From Trissonchulus latispiculum (taxonomy: Eukaryota; Nematoda; Enoplea; Enoplida; Ironidae): a DNA stretch of 64,000 bases. Each line of letters opens with the position of its first letter. Positions within the stretch are counted from its first letter, which is position 1. Below the pieces are notes generated by a model. It was not told where the DNA came from. It did no database searches and saw nothing but the letters and a program-made list of their open reading frames with translations. A program made the position numbers and the translations under genes. The DNA lies in assembly GCA_030248195.1 (NCBI GenBank), contig JASAND010021267.1:26294-90293 (forward strand), in the 5' to 3' direction. Shown piece after piece: positions 36,753 to 43,505 of the stretch.

Positions 36753-38023
36753 ACATTGCTCAAGTCTTATATACTGGATTATCGGTTTAAACTATGGACT
36801 TTGCTGTAGACAATGAAACTAGAAGAAAAAAGGGGGAATCTTTGTCCCATTAAAGCTCCTCATTACCTCTGACGGACTTACAAACGATTGCTTGAGACCC
36901 TTAAAACTACAGAGCAAGAAAAATGTGGCTTTCCAAAGGGTATGTGTGTCGTCCAAGGTTTTGCCAGCGTCTCCTGCTTCTGGCAGCGAGTTACTGAACG
37001 CGATCAACCTTCTCACATCATCCTTTTGTTTGCTAAATTTTTCACAGAGATAGGATTCGGTTTTGGGTTTCGGTCAGTGCAATGTTTCAGCGAGAATTCA
37101 AAAACGGTACAAAATTCAATGAACAAACAGTGCCGATTGGACTGGCTAGTCATGGCGGATGGCACCAAATACGATTATTAAGGACTAAACCGGAAATCCG
37201 AACCGAAAGTGTTACTAAGCGTAATGTTTCGAATAGTATGGGTAAGGGACTGATAAGAAACTATATACTCGAAGTAGTGATGGGCACTGGATGTCTGGAT
37301 ATCCGGATAAATTTTATATATATATCCAGATACTAACCAATTTGAGAAAATATCCGTTTACAGTTTGGACAAAGTAGTAGATACAAAACTTGCAAATTTT
37401 TTGACAAAAATTTCAGATTTTTAAATTTTCTAAAAACTTTCTGAAATTTTTTGAAACCAAGAGGTTGCAGGTGGTCTTGATGGCTGAAATTCACAACGCA
37501 GCGATGCACTCCCGCAAACATTGAAACTTACGTAACTGTAAAATTAAACACTTTCTTGAACTTAAGTCTTGAACAGGCGGATATATAACTGGATATCTGG
37601 ATTTCCGTTAACGCAAAATATGCGGATATCCGGAAATGACAAAATATTCGGTGCCCATCATCAGGCTCAGTACTCTCCAAAATACTATTCCAAAAAATAT
37701 ATACGTACCAAAAAATTTCCTAAACAAACTACAAAAATTAAGTATATATATATATATATACGTAGTATATATAAAACAAATAAATTACCTCCGCCATTTT
37801 TGAAACAGAGGTAGGGGAAGCGCCAGACATTGCCCAAACCGACGGCATAGGCGATCAGGGACATGAGAAAGTCCATCTGGCCGGACCAGTTCCCACGATC
37901 CGGTTTCTCCGACTTCTGCCGCTGAAACTGGGGCCGAGCCGCCGCCAGCTCCGGGTCAAGGGTCAGTTGGGTCTTCTCCACGCCGGAGCCAGGACCCTTC
38001 TCGTGATGGGGGGAGGATGACAT
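111..38023 (-). CDS. SLC6-family Na+/Cl- dependent transporter, GABA/taurine-like (partial, multi-exon)
   Basis: Complement of exons 37789-38023, then 15963-16094 or 15288-15419, 13407-13551, 12832-12951, 12203-12335, 11248-11382, 10576-10679, 8021-8145, 2391-2503 and 111-242. One isoform is 1374 nt, 458 codons with no stop, and all junctions are GT-AG with matching phases. Seen: the TM1 motif [12 protein letters not shown], glycine (AVGLGN) where monoamine carriers have Asp, the EL2 cysteine pair nine residues apart, and the TM8 motif GMDSQ. From family knowledge, the chloride ligands of GABA carriers are Tyr in TM2 (IPY), Ser in TM6 (FYSYG), and Asn and Ser in TM7 (INGCTS). All four are present, so this should be a plasma-membrane carrier driven by Na+ and Cl-. 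The substrate (GABA, taurine, creatine, betaine or another amine) is inferred only. TM10-12 and the C-terminus lie off the left edge. Confidence 0.93.
275..1428. mobile_element. 1.15 kb TA-target DNA transposon, non-autonomous, in the last intron
   Basis: Terminal inverted repeats CCGTATTATGCCAAA and its complement are flanked by TA on both sides (273-274 and 1429-1430). Length, the internal GGG-AAAAA-CCC blocks and the phrase CTATGTTTATGTG are shared with 29729-30832. No transposase reading frame is visible. Confidence 0.75.
1495..1626. repeat. Short foldback element with four AACCCGGGTT palindromes
   Basis: The arm GGGGCCAATGTTATCAACG (1496-1514) pairs with 1607-1625. Two CCCGGGTTAA blocks lie in each arm, so the whole 130 bp folds into one hairpin. 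Confidence 0.8.
1988..2365. mobile_element. G-rich MITE, CTGGC-TTTTT-CCTA family
   Basis: Left end CTGGTTTTTTCCTA; right end complementary, GGGGAAAAAGCCAG. The inside has runs of G near both ends, a CGACGAAGCCGGAAAA block and GCTGAGCTAAA. It is alignable with 23004-23347. Confidence 0.7.
2391..2503 (-). CDS. SLC6 coding exon 9: extracellular loop 4 and TM8
   Basis: 2 nt and 37 codons; acceptor TATTTAG, donor GTAAGC. It encodes [20 protein letters not shown], then [24 protein letters not shown] is the EL4 signature. The Asp-Ser of GMDSQ are the Na2-site residues of TM8. A G-rich MITE ends at 2365, 26 bp from the donor. Confidence 0.96.
2504..3787. other. Intron sequence, nothing recognised
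   Basis: Between exons 9 and 8. The short frames at 2803-3045 and 3454-3696 resemble nothing I know. The interval 3430-3690 is less AT-rich than its surroundings, without any visible feature. Confidence 0.6.
3788..3838. repeat. (TA)n microsatellite
   Basis: About 25 uninterrupted TA units. Confidence 0.97.
4087..4224. mobile_element. Possible hAT-like MITE ends (GGGCGTATCCAGG)
   Basis: GGGCGTATCCAGGGG at the left and the complementary CTTGGATACGCCCC at the right, 140 bp apart. This resembles the hAT terminus GCGTAGCCAGG at 46643. No target duplication is seen. Confidence 0.45.
4225..5751. other. Intron sequence, nothing recognised
   Basis: Unique-looking AT-rich DNA. A TTAA-target element begins at 5756. 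Confidence 0.6.
5756..6685. mobile_element. TTAA-target (piggyBac-type) MITE, copy 1
   Basis: TTAA at 5752-5755 and 6686-6689 flanks inverted ends GTGGTGATTCCTTTTGG. The inside matches 53737-54717 in the opposite orientation, for example around the phrase AAATGTCGAATTTTT. TTAA duplication is the mark of piggyBac-type transposases; none is encoded here. Confidence 0.85.
6690..8020. other. Intron sequence, nothing recognised
   Basis: AT-rich, with short TATATA tracts near 6870 and 7475. No repeat family or exon-like frame was found. Confidence 0.6.
8021..8145 (-). CDS. SLC6 coding exon 8: TM7 and start of extracellular loop 4
   Basis: 1 nt, 41 codons and 1 nt; acceptor GTTTCAG, donor GTGAGC. 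It encodes [20 protein letters not shown], then [19 protein letters not shown]. The Asn and Ser of INGCTS match the chloride-site residues of TM7. The split Gly is completed by exon 9. Confidence 0.96.
8146..10575. other. Intron between exons 7 and 8, nothing recognised
   Basis: About 2.4 kb without recognisable repeats. A minus-strand frame of 101 codons (9508-9813) has no motif I recognise and no splice pattern tying it to the transporter. Confidence 0.6.
10576..10679 (-). CDS. SLC6 coding exon 7: TM6
   Basis: 34 codons and 2 nt; acceptor ATTATAG, donor GTGAAT. It encodes [20 protein letters not shown], then [16 protein letters not shown]6 is the second unwound helix. The Ser of FYSYG is the chloride ligand known from GAT1, and the [12 protein letters not shown] loop is diagnostic of the family. 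Confidence 0.96.
10780..11062. mobile_element. G-rich MITE, CAGGGTATTTT family
   Basis: Left end CAGAGTATTTTTACC; right end GAAAATACCCTG is the complement. G and C homopolymer runs lie just inside each end. The same left end occurs at 38311. Confidence 0.7.
11248..11382 (-). CDS. SLC6 coding exon 6: TM5 and extracellular loop 3
   Basis: Exactly 45 codons, phase 0 at both ends; acceptor TGTTTTAG, donor GTAAGT. It encodes [20 protein letters not shown], then [17 protein letters not shown] and MTMLFTTT. The pattern RGV-L-GA-QGI-YYL-P matches the TM5-EL3 segment of GABA/taurine carriers. Confidence 0.95.
11690..12126. mobile_element. G-rich MITE relative, one clear end
   Basis: The right end AGAATAAGCTCAG (to 12126) is the inverse of the left end at 12376 (CTGGGCTTATTCTAGG) and is followed inward by the same TTTTTCTTG phrase. 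The left boundary near 11690 is uncertain. Confidence 0.5.
12203..12335 (-). CDS. SLC6 coding exon 5: TM4
   Basis: 1 nt and 44 codons; acceptor TTTTTAG, donor GTACCG. It encodes [19 protein letters not shown], then a Leu-rich TM4 ending [10 protein letters not shown]. The ERRVLG and LWKG motifs are family hallmarks. G-rich MITE sequence lies on both sides (end at 12126; copy at 12376-12737). Confidence 0.95.
12376..12737. mobile_element. G-rich MITE, CTGGGCTTATTCTA ends
   Basis: CTGGGCTTATTCTA at the left and TAGAATAAGCCCAG at the right are perfect inverse complements. G-runs and a CTCCGGCGAAGCCG block lie inside. It sits in the intron between exons 4 and 5. Confidence 0.8.
12832..12951 (-). 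CDS. SLC6 coding exon 4: extracellular loop 2
   Basis: 1 nt, 39 codons and 2 nt; acceptor TTTTGCAG, donor GTAAGC. It begins with the second EL2 cysteine, nine residues after the one in exon 3, the usual disulfide spacing. It carries four N-glycosylation sequons (NET, NMT, NYT, NDT), typical of this loop, and ends in VEQFW with the split Glu. Confidence 0.94.
13407..13551 (-). CDS. SLC6 coding exon 3: TM3 and start of extracellular loop 2
   Basis: 2 nt, 47 codons and 2 nt; acceptor TTTTTTAG, donor GTAGGT. It encodes TM3 with the Tyr pair ([10 protein letters not shown]) that in GABA carriers lines the substrate pocket, then [13 protein letters not shown] and the first EL2 cysteine (KCGQFWNDV). 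The split last codon completes Arg with exon 4. Confidence 0.95.
13923..14258. mobile_element. G-rich MITE, CTGGCA family
   Basis: Ends CTGGCATTTTGTCTAG and CCCCTAAAAGTGCCAG. A G-run inside the left end and a C-run inside the right. Similar to 36222-36571. Confidence 0.65.
15288..15419 (-). CDS. SLC6 alternative exon 2b: TM2 and first intracellular loop
   Basis: 132 nt, 543 bp downstream of exon 2a in the transcript. The acceptor is TTTTAG and the donor GTAAGA. It encodes [19 protein letters not shown], then [20 protein letters not shown] and PVFK. About 35 of 132 bases differ from exon 2a, mostly at third positions. That argues against an assembly duplicate and for long maintenance of both as coding sequence. 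Including both exons would stay in frame but duplicate TM2, so exclusive use is expected. Confidence 0.92.
15575..15649. repeat. Hairpin in the intron between alternative exons 2a and 2b
   Basis: GTTATGATACAGCCCCC (15575-15591) pairs with GGGGGACTGTATCATAAC (15632-15649) with a one-base bulge and a loop of about 40 nt. It is either a tiny palindromic insertion or an RNA stem relevant to exon choice. Confidence 0.6.
15963..16094 (-). CDS. SLC6 alternative exon 2a: TM2 and first intracellular loop
   Basis: 132 nt, first in transcription order of two homologous tandem exons. The acceptor is TTTAG and the donor GTACGT. It completes the Gly left by exon 1 and encodes [19 protein letters not shown], then [20 protein letters not shown] and PVFK. 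It keeps the TM2 Tyr of the chloride site (IPY). Against exon 2b it differs at six residues: Met for Leu, Thr for Cys, Gly for Cys, Val for Ile, Cys for Ala and Ile for Val. Length and phases are the same as exon 2b, so either joins exons 1 and 3 in frame. Confidence 0.92.
17312..17836. mobile_element. Foldback (full palindrome) element, 525 bp
   Basis: The left half from 17312 pairs with the right half to 17836 around a centre near 17577. TTAATTAATTTTTGA at 17539 matches 17601-17615, and AAACGTAAATGAA near 17425 has its complement near 17720. Some mismatches and a few indels separate the halves. Confidence 0.85.
18240..18370. mobile_element. Possible right end of a hAT-like element
   Basis: A long C-run followed by CTGGCTACGCAC near 18360 matches the right terminus of the hAT-like element ending at 47469. 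No left end was found. Confidence 0.4.
18372..18720. repeat. 34-bp minisatellite, about 8 copies
   Basis: The unit contains TGCGTNGGTATTTTGACAG and recurs every 34 bp. Early units are very alike; the last two are degraded. Open frames across it are a by-product of the repeat. Confidence 0.93.
19408..20020. mobile_element. Foldback element, GGGTCTTTT family, copy 1
   Basis: Palindrome with centre near 19713 (AGCTTAACATGTAAGCTT). Its outer arms contain CCTAACTTTTGATTTTT and a long C or G run. The right end reads AAAAGACCC. The order of internal motifs is shared with 20468-21072. Confidence 0.85.
20022..20322. mobile_element. Small element with ATGCTCC ends
   Basis: AAAAATGCTCCTTCGTCGCA at the left; its complement TGCGACGAAGGAGCAT ends near 20322. 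It shares the terminal AAAAATGCTCC with three larger elements in this intron. Confidence 0.7.
20468..21072. mobile_element. Foldback element, GGGTCTTTT family, copy 2
   Basis: GTCTTTTCCAGATTACCCCC at the left pairs with the right end near 21072. The centre is near 20770 (TAAGCTTAAATTGTAAGCTT). Arms of about 300 bp with few mismatches. Confidence 0.87.
21202..22834. mobile_element. Long-TIR element, ATGCTCC family, copy 1
   Basis: Arms 21202-21383 and 22653-22834 are inverted copies starting CAAGTAATAAAAATGCTCC. Each arm contains the ATGCTCCTCCGGAGCAT hairpin and ends at the phrase ATATTCGCGG. The middle holds an unrelated hAT insertion. No transposase is seen. Confidence 0.85.
21574..22433. 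mobile_element. hAT-like non-autonomous element nested in the long-TIR element
   Basis: ATTTCAAC occurs directly on both sides (21566-21573 and 22434-22441), an exact 8-bp target duplication. Ends TAGGGATGGGCG and CCAACCCTG are imperfect inverse repeats. Both ends are built of GGAAAAAA and TTTTTTCC blocks. Confidence 0.85.
23004..23347. mobile_element. G-rich MITE, CTGGC-TTTTT-CCTA family, second copy
   Basis: CTGGCTTTTTCCTAGGC at the left and GTAGGAAATAGCCAG at the right. Alignable with 1988-2365, including CCGGCGATGCCGGAAAAAG. Confidence 0.78.
23353..23800. repeat. Satellite array, three copies of about 148 bp
   Basis: CCACAGGTCG recurs at 23361, 23510 and 23658. Each unit carries GGGCTTTCATTTGA and a CACTTTTGAAGACTTTC phrase. 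Single diverged relatives occur at 42220-42280 and 44650-44710. Confidence 0.93.
23834..25752. mobile_element. 1.9 kb element with about 500-bp inverted arms
   Basis: Arms 23834-24329 and 25247-25752. CAGTATGCTCATCG starts the left arm and CGATGAGCATACTG ends the right. Subterminal GATTTACTATATATGGG and GCCGAAAAACGCCA. The middle holds a second palindrome (24340-24901) and a G-rich stretch (24910-25240). No coding capacity is recognised. Confidence 0.85.
24340..24901. mobile_element. Palindrome nested within the 1.9 kb element
   Basis: TAGTGCAAAATTTCGAAG near 24340 pairs with the stretch ending at 24901, and ATTATGTAGGGGCGC hairpins lie on either side of a 145-bp centre. The same GGGGCGC-hairpin style is seen at 45602-45831. 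Confidence 0.8.
25760..26885. repeat. Satellite array, about 145 bp unit, 7-8 copies
   Basis: CGACTACGCTCG recurs at 25996, 26141, 26286, 26431, 26575, 26720 and 26859. Each unit contains GACCACTGGTC twice and the phrases TTTTTCGGCGTTTTGG and GCATATATAGTAAATC. The last phrases resemble the terminus of the adjoining 1.9 kb element. Inner copies are almost identical; the edges are diverged. Confidence 0.95.
26947..27752. mobile_element. Long-TIR element, ATGCTCC family, copy 2
   Basis: Arms 26947-27129 and 27571-27752 start CAAGAAATAAAAATGCTCC and match the arms of copy 1 (21202-22834). The 440-bp middle is different and has no recognisable gene. Confidence 0.87.
27757..27788. repeat. (TA)n microsatellite
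   Basis: Runs from the end of the preceding long-TIR element. These elements repeatedly abut TA tracts. Confidence 0.9.
27885..28598. mobile_element. Long-TIR element, ATGCTCC family, third member
   Basis: Arms 27885-28071 and 28417-28598 start CAAGTATGAAAAATGCTCC. Arm layout (hairpin, TTAATATGAGC blocks, AGGACAAG) parallels copies 1 and 2 but the sequence has diverged, so it is a subfamily. Confidence 0.85.
28653..29662. repeat. Satellite array, 148 bp unit, about 7 copies
   Basis: The unit includes GAATTCCCCATGCCCA, TTTGTATGCAAAATTTCAGC and an imperfect palindrome around TGGTTCAACTTTGAACCA. The period is 148. Repeated 60-codon minus-strand frames come from the array and are not genes. Confidence 0.95.
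29729..30832. mobile_element. 1.1 kb TA-target DNA transposon, non-autonomous
   Basis: Ends TAGCCATGGGG and CCCCATGGCTA, flanked by TA (29727-29728 and 30833-30834). Removing the element leaves GGGTACCACCCCAAGGCCG, which matches the unfilled sequence near 23876 with one base different. Inside are GGGAAAAAACCC blocks and GAAACCTGGCCAGTTGATGC, shared with 40354-41454. Confidence 0.85.
30835..31580. other. Intron sequence continuing the composite repeat
   Basis: Starts with CCGAAAAACGCTG, the subterminal phrase of the 1.9 kb element, then AT-rich sequence. A short hairpin near 31275-31320 (CATATTATGGGGGGC) resembles the 45602 element end. Confidence 0.45.
31581..31630. repeat. (TA)n microsatellite
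   Basis: About 25 TA units within a longer TATACGTA-rich stretch. Confidence 0.95.
32296..33008. mobile_element. Possible hAT-like MITE with CGGGCCG ends
   Basis: AGAGACCTGCACGGGCCG at the left; GGGCCGTAATACAGGCCTCC at the right is an imperfect complement. GGCCCG blocks lie inside both ends. No clear target duplication. Confidence 0.4.
33010..34840. other. Intron sequence, AT-rich with TACGTA tracts
   Basis: Many short TATATA and TACGTA stretches. The longer frames (33254-33691, 33777-34241) run through these tracts and resemble no protein I know. Confidence 0.55.
34850..35190. repeat. Possible SINE-like repeat
   Basis: Contains CCCCTTGAGCAAGGGACTAA and later AAATGGGTACC, phrases resembling the conserved body of widespread metazoan SINEs. 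No intact polymerase III head was found, so this is a weak call. Confidence 0.35.
35225..35290. repeat. (ATCT)n microsatellite
   Basis: Imperfect runs of TATC and ATCT between the possible SINE and a reverse-transcriptase scrap. Confidence 0.85.
35314..35445 (-). pseudogene. LINE reverse transcriptase fragment with YADD box
   Basis: The minus-strand frame reads [20 protein letters not shown] followed by AKIYLS. YADD is the catalytic aspartate pair of reverse transcriptase (motif C), and the preceding V-D-P stretch is typical of non-LTR elements. Only about 45 codons survive; no other RT motifs are nearby. Confidence 0.8.
36222..36571. mobile_element. G-rich MITE, CTGGCA family, second copy
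   Basis: Ends CTGGCATCTTTTTAG and CTAAAAAATGCCAG. Similar layout to 13923-14258. Confidence 0.75.
36709..36749. repeat. (TA)n microsatellite
   Basis: About 20 TA units. Confidence 0.95.
37279..37660. mobile_element. MITE with TGATGGGCAC ends
   Basis: TGATGGGCAC and GTGCCCATCA are exact complements 380 bp apart. GGATATCCGGATA phrases follow each end. No target duplication is evident. It lies 130 bp from the exon 1 donor. Confidence 0.6.
37789..38023 (-). CDS. SLC6 coding exon 1: cytosolic N-terminus and TM1
   Basis: 78 complete codons plus one base. It opens with a tail of about 45 residues rich in Pro, Glu and Gln, then the family entry motif [12 protein letters not shown] and TM1 with [12 protein letters not shown], whose unwound part binds Na+ and substrate, and ends in NGGG. 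The donor is G|GTAATT. The ATG at 38021-38023 is chosen because it opens the frame and a likely acceptor (TTTCCAG) ends two bases upstream, so a non-coding 5' exon probably lies further right. No promoter could be placed. Confidence 0.93.
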
Positions 38024-38310
38024 GACTGGAAAGTTGGAATTACGTAGAGGGATAGTCAGTGATGAGCTGTGAGATTGAATTTAAATGTTACAAAATAAAT
38101 ATATATCGAATATAATCTTTATTGAAATAATTTCAGGCTGAAATACAAAAACAACAAAGGTTATATAACAACCGCAAAAAAAAGGAGTCGGTTAAATGAA
38201 GACGCTAAAACATGCCACCAGCCTCCCCCGAATGGAAAATTAGATTTGGGAAAAACAAATGTTGGGAAGGGTATATAATATAGGTCAAAAGCTCTTGGGA
38301 GAACCCCCTT

Positions 38311-38575
38311 CAGGGTATTTTTACCGGGGGGGGGAGGGGCTTATCCAGGAGTTTGAAAAGGATGGGTCCAGTCGGAAAACGGGTGTATCCGACCCCAAAT
38401 TTTATAAAAAATGGCCTAATTTGGCCCAAAAATTCAAAAACATTTCCGAAAAGGGGCGTGTCCGGACCCTCTGGGCCCCACCCCCGAAATTGATCTTCCC
38501 TCCCCCAAAATCGCCCCGTCCCGGGACTTTTGCTCTCTCCACCGGGATTTGTTGAGGGCCCAAATTGTTGCAAAT
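38311..38575. mobile_element. G-rich MITE, CAGGGTATTTT family, one-ended copy
   Basis: The left end CAGGGTATTTTTACCGGGGG matches 10780. The right end is missing or degraded. It lies about 290 bp upstream of the first coding exon. Confidence 0.55.
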
Positions 38576-38599
38576 ATAAATGTTGGGCAACGGTAATCG

Positions 38600-39144
38600 A
38601 ATGAAAGAACAACCACAGCCTATGAATTAAGAAACGGCGCGCAAGTGTTTGTACAAAATTGAACCAAATGTGCTTTAATTTTCCAAATTGTGATACGATA
38701 ACATGCTATCAGTAAAGTCAGGCACCCCAAGAAAAACAAACACACACATATATACAGAGATAAAGTAAATTAACTAAAACTACAAAGTTTCCTACGTACG
38801 TATAAACAACATGCAAGCAGCCAGTCACACGTTCATACAAAATTCTTCTTTCTCTCTATATATATACACTAACCTTGTTCAGAAAATTTCATGTTTCGGG
38901 TTTTCTGGCAAAGTAGACTACGTATATATTTTTATCTTATATATAAATTATAACCTGATAAAACAGGTCGAGAAAGGCAAAAGATAGCGCCCCCCCCCAA
39001 AAGTGATAAACAGAAAACTGCCTAGAGCAGTTAGCAATCGTCGTCTAAATAATCCTATTCAGGATTTTTTCCAAAAGCATTCAATCAAACAAACTTCTCG
39101 GCCCATTCTGTTATCAAGGCCCAGCATCAGAATGTATGCAGGCT

Positions 39145-39195
<51 letters not shown>

Positions 39196-39645
39196 TTGAA
39201 AACTTGCTTAAAAATTTCAATTATATATATATATGGCTATTACATATACATGATACAATACATAGATGGTAACAGGAAGTAATATTATAGATGGTGGGAA
39301 AGGAATACATACAAACATAACGAAAGCTAAAATGCCTGCGTCAAGTGTAATACCAACATCCATTAAAGCCAAAAAACCCTAACCATCATACACGTATATA
39401 TATATATATATATTATATAAATAAGTACGTATATATAATTCCAGGTTAATCCGACAAAAACAAACTGCTTATTAAGCATATATAATCCTCCTACACCAAC
39501 TGTCAAAGCCAAATTATATATCCATCCATCATATATTTAAGCACATAATGTTTGTGTATACACAACATAAGCAACCGCATTGATATTAGCTAGCTACCAT
39601 GGCGCAGACATATTAAGAAACCGTAGCTAGGAAACTGCATTAAGC

Positions 39646-39680
<35 letters not shown>

Positions 39681-40350
39681 TATACATATGATGCGTACTA
39701 TTGCGTAGTGCACATTTACGTATATAGATTTTCAGGTGCTTACGTTATTCCTAAAAAGTGACACACTCTTTCAATGAAAATATTAGCAAAAGCGAGACTG
39801 CGCATCGGTGGGGAGGGGGCCTAGGCTGAAAACGATTTTTCTGTGAAGCCGCAGGAGGTAGGAGCTCTTAGCTTGCGCGACAGCGGCGGAGAGAGTGGGA
39901 AAAAACAGCTAAAACCAGCTTTAAACGGCCAGTTGGCACTATTTAGTGCAAAGAGCTTAAAACTCAGGGAGAGAGAGAGTTGAACAACATTGAGTGAGCT
40001 GAACTGAAATGCAACCATTTTCAAACATGTATAAATGCTAACTGGAAGAAAACAGAAAGAGTGAAGTGAAGAACATAAAACATTTGCGGGTTGGGACCTT
40101 GTTTATATAATCTGTCAGCGTCATGGCGCAGCAGTCTGACATGCGTCAAAAGACCGGTTGCAAAAGATTATGTATGTTAAAAAATACACATTTAGTAGCA
40201 CACCAGTATGTATATATATACTTATATGTAGTACGTATGTCGTATATACACGCAAAAGCAGGACAAACACCATAAATCAACCATGACTCATTCACGCATA
40301 TACCACCAGATATATATGAACCTGAATAAATGCAACAACAAACAAAAACA
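38600..40350. other. Upstream of the transporter: AT-rich, no gene seen
   Basis: Could contain the promoter and first non-coding exon, but no core-promoter sign could be placed. It includes a (TA)n run (39148-39193) and several TATACGTA tracts. Confidence 0.5.
39148..39193. repeat. (TA)n microsatellite
   Basis: About 22 TA units. Confidence 0.95.
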
Positions 40351-40353
40351 GTA

Positions 40354-41454
40354 TAGAGGTCGGGGAAAAAAAACCAACCCGCAAGTGGTGGGGAAAAAAC
40401 CAACCCCCCGTTTGGGCGATGGGGATGAGCTAGCGGGCTCAAATTTTGCATGCAAGTTGGTAGGGCCCATCCCACCTACCACACCAAATTTGAGCTAAAT
40501 CGGACCACTTTTGAGCATTTTGTGACATTTTGAAAATTTTGGCTTTTTTGACCCCCCAAAAATTCAAAATTTGCCTATTTTTGAAGGCCTGTAAAAAATT
40601 TTCCATAGCAGTTAGATAATAACTTTTAATAGTTTCTATGAGAACAACATGTGCTCTTTCCAAAAATGTCTGTCTCGCCTTCATGCGACGCTTGGCAAGC
40701 TGCCAGCAGAATTTTTACAAAATGGGAAAAAAACCAAGGGGTGGGAAAAAAACCAATTTTTGCTTTTGCTGCCAAACTCCCAAAAATGGTTCTTAGTTGC
40801 TCAAAAGTCATCCACATAGCAAGTTTAATGCGTTCTTTCACGTGAACAGCTCAAAATTGCATTTGGACTTGGCAATTTTGTGCTAGCCGGTAAAAACCTC
40901 ATTTCGGAGGATCGGCTGTTTGGCTCAGCTAAAGCGGCCAAAAAGTACTCTGGGACAAAGAAATACGCGAAAAAACACCGAAACAACGTTTATTTTAATT
41001 TATTTCATCGAATTTCGAAAGATTTACAAATTTTTGCATTTTAACATAGAAACTGGCAAATTTGATGAAACCTAGCCAGTTGATGCTGCAAATTTTGATG
41101 TTTGATTTTCTCACTTATTATAAGGAATATCGCAAAAATAACTGCAGATATGAAGTCAGCGACGCCGATTTTACCTGTCGCATGCATAAAATCGCTAATA
41201 TGAGTTACCCTGACCGAATACTGGGGTTGGTTTTTTCCCACCGGTTGGTTTTTTTTCCCGCCATTGGGTTTTTTTACCCCGGCTAATTAACCGTTAATTA
41301 CTAATTAACGACAGGACCTAGAGAGGCGATTCATATACCAAAATGACAGTCTAGACAGGGCTTGATAAGAAAATAATTTGTAGCCGGATTGCTCCACTGG
41401 GTAGTTCTGCAGAGTCCAAAAAGTGACTACCTTGGTTTTTTTCCCCGACCTCTA
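40354..41454. mobile_element. 1.1 kb TA-target DNA transposon, recent copy A
   Basis: Ends TAGAGGTCGGGGAAAAAA and its complement, flanked by TA on both sides. It is almost identical throughout to 43506-44584, differing by scattered bases and homopolymer lengths. No transposase frame. Confidence 0.92.
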
Positions 41455-41456
41455 TA

Positions 41457-41722
41457 TATATATATATACGAAAAAAATAATTTAGAAAAGTAACAAACAA
41501 ACAGTTCAGAAAAGTTGGCACGCTACGAAGGGCGGAGGGGGAGGATTAATGATATATATATAATATACACTACAGACATATATATACGTACACATATACA
41601 TGCGAAAACGTATTTACACAAATAGGACTGGATTTGGTCTAAAAGTTTGAGTCAAGCTCTGCCCTGATCTCAGAATCTGCAATAGACTGGACAAAAACAT
41701 AGAACAGGGGTATATAATATAT

Positions 41723-41754
<32 letters not shown>

Positions 41755-43130
41755 ACATCTTATAAAAGGCAAGCGAAAAATCCATATGTTTATGTTCTAT
41801 ATATATATATGCTATGTTATATACATCTACATGTTATATGCTACACGTATATATAAGTTCTGAGTAAGTCATGTTCCATGCCATGTCTCACCAACCCAGC
41901 CTGCCAAGTCTTGTAATGCTGGATGGGCGAGGTGCTGGAAGTAGCTAAGCAACAGTCAGCACCACATGTTAAATGCATTATATATATATATATACGTCTA
42001 TATACACTTGGTAAGCTACAATACAAAGCAAGCTACAAGTAAGTATATATATACATACATATATATATACAAGTATCAAAAATGCCCCGCACAAAAGGGG
42101 ATAATACATACGTGTGTTGGGCCTATGTCTATCCTTTAAATTCCGATTGAGAAAATAAAGGAATAAATCCGACACAGCAACTTTTGGTGGATGATTCCAT
42201 GGCGAAAGTTCTTCCGTTCGCTTCGGGCTTTCATTTGATACCAAATTTGACCACTTTTGAAAAATTTTATTTTTGACCCAACAGCGTTTTTTTTTTCAAA
42301 ATCGGATTTCATCAAATTTTCGTCATTTTTATTTTCTGAGCGTCATTTTTATTTGTCCAACGTCAAAAATAAAGTTTTGCAGAAAGGCAGTTTTGTTTTG
42401 ATTTTAGGCTATATTCGTAATTTTGGTTGAATTTTTACCTTGTTGGCGTGTGTTACTTCATATTTCGCATTGTCCCGCGAGCCCGCGACTATTGTATATT
42501 CTAACTTACGTACTCATATAATACAATATCTGATGTCTAGTACATATGTATCATGTCTTTGAGCACTGACAATGACGATAACAACCCGATACAATGTGGG
42601 GGGGTCTGGTTGGCGAGCCCCCCCCCAGAAGTTGAAGAAATTTTTTGCTTTTTAGATGAAATCGTCCTTTAAATCTTTAATTTTTTTCATTTTGCAGAAA
42701 CAACAAAATTTTTTAAAGTTTACCCTTTTTGAAGGAAAAATAAGAATTTTTTGCTAAACTCGCACGACATTTTAAGATTTTTCTATCCAAAAATCTGGTA
42801 AAAACGTTGGAAATATACGTATATAAACGCTCACGAAATTTTGTTGATATGCCTTTTTCCTGTTTTTCCTGGTTGCTTTTACGTACCTTCAAATCGCAAC
42901 GACAGGGCTACCCTCCAGATCCATCCCTAGTAGTTATAACATTTATGCAATAAACGTTCTTAAACATCCTATCCTGGTACATACGTATATATAAGCTCTC
43001 ATTCCATTCTAGCTGAGATAATCCGAAGAGAAAATTTTTAAAGAAAATATTCAGCGAAATTAGTATGAGAAACTTGCATCAAAAAACGCAATTGAAGTAT
43101 GTAGCATAAAGACTCGTAGCCTATGGCTTC
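41457..43130. other. Intergenic, AT-rich, with repeat scraps
   Basis: One-sided ATGCTCC-like end near 42071 (CAAGTATCAAAAATGCCCC), a scrap of the 148-bp satellite unit (42220-42280), and a G-rich palindromic motif at 42598-42640 (GGTCTGG then CCCCCCAGAAGTTGAAG). Confidence 0.5.

Positions 43131-43193
<63 letters not shown>
43131..43193. repeat. (TA)n microsatellite
   Basis: About 31 TA units, the longest in the window. Confidence 0.97.
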
Positions 43194-43196
<3 letters not shown>

Positions 43197-43505
43197 GATA
43201 TACTGATTGACTGTTCAAACATCGTCGAAGCTTAACATCACATCACTAAGATAATATATATATATATACATATAGCGGGGGTTTGGGGGCGGCAGCCCCC
43301 AAAATTTAAGAATTTTTTGAAAAATCACTGTTAAAACGTAATAGAAACTTTGCATTCTTGTTAAATTTGAGTGCTACTTCCACATTTTGGCTTGGTCATT
43401 CTGTCGTCATTTTTATTTTGGCGTCGTCAAAACTATTGTTCATTTCTGCAAACGACGCTATTTTTGACCAAAAAAAAAACCTAGTGACCCAAAATCGCAT
43501 ATATG

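Larger units (their letters stand above)
16095..37788 (-). other. First intron of the transporter, 21.7 kb
   Basis: Spans exon 1 to exon 2a and is built mostly of repeats, listed separately. TATATA and TACGTA tracts recur throughout, for example at 16200-16560 and 17020-17130. No further transporter-like exon was found in it. Confidence 0.8.
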
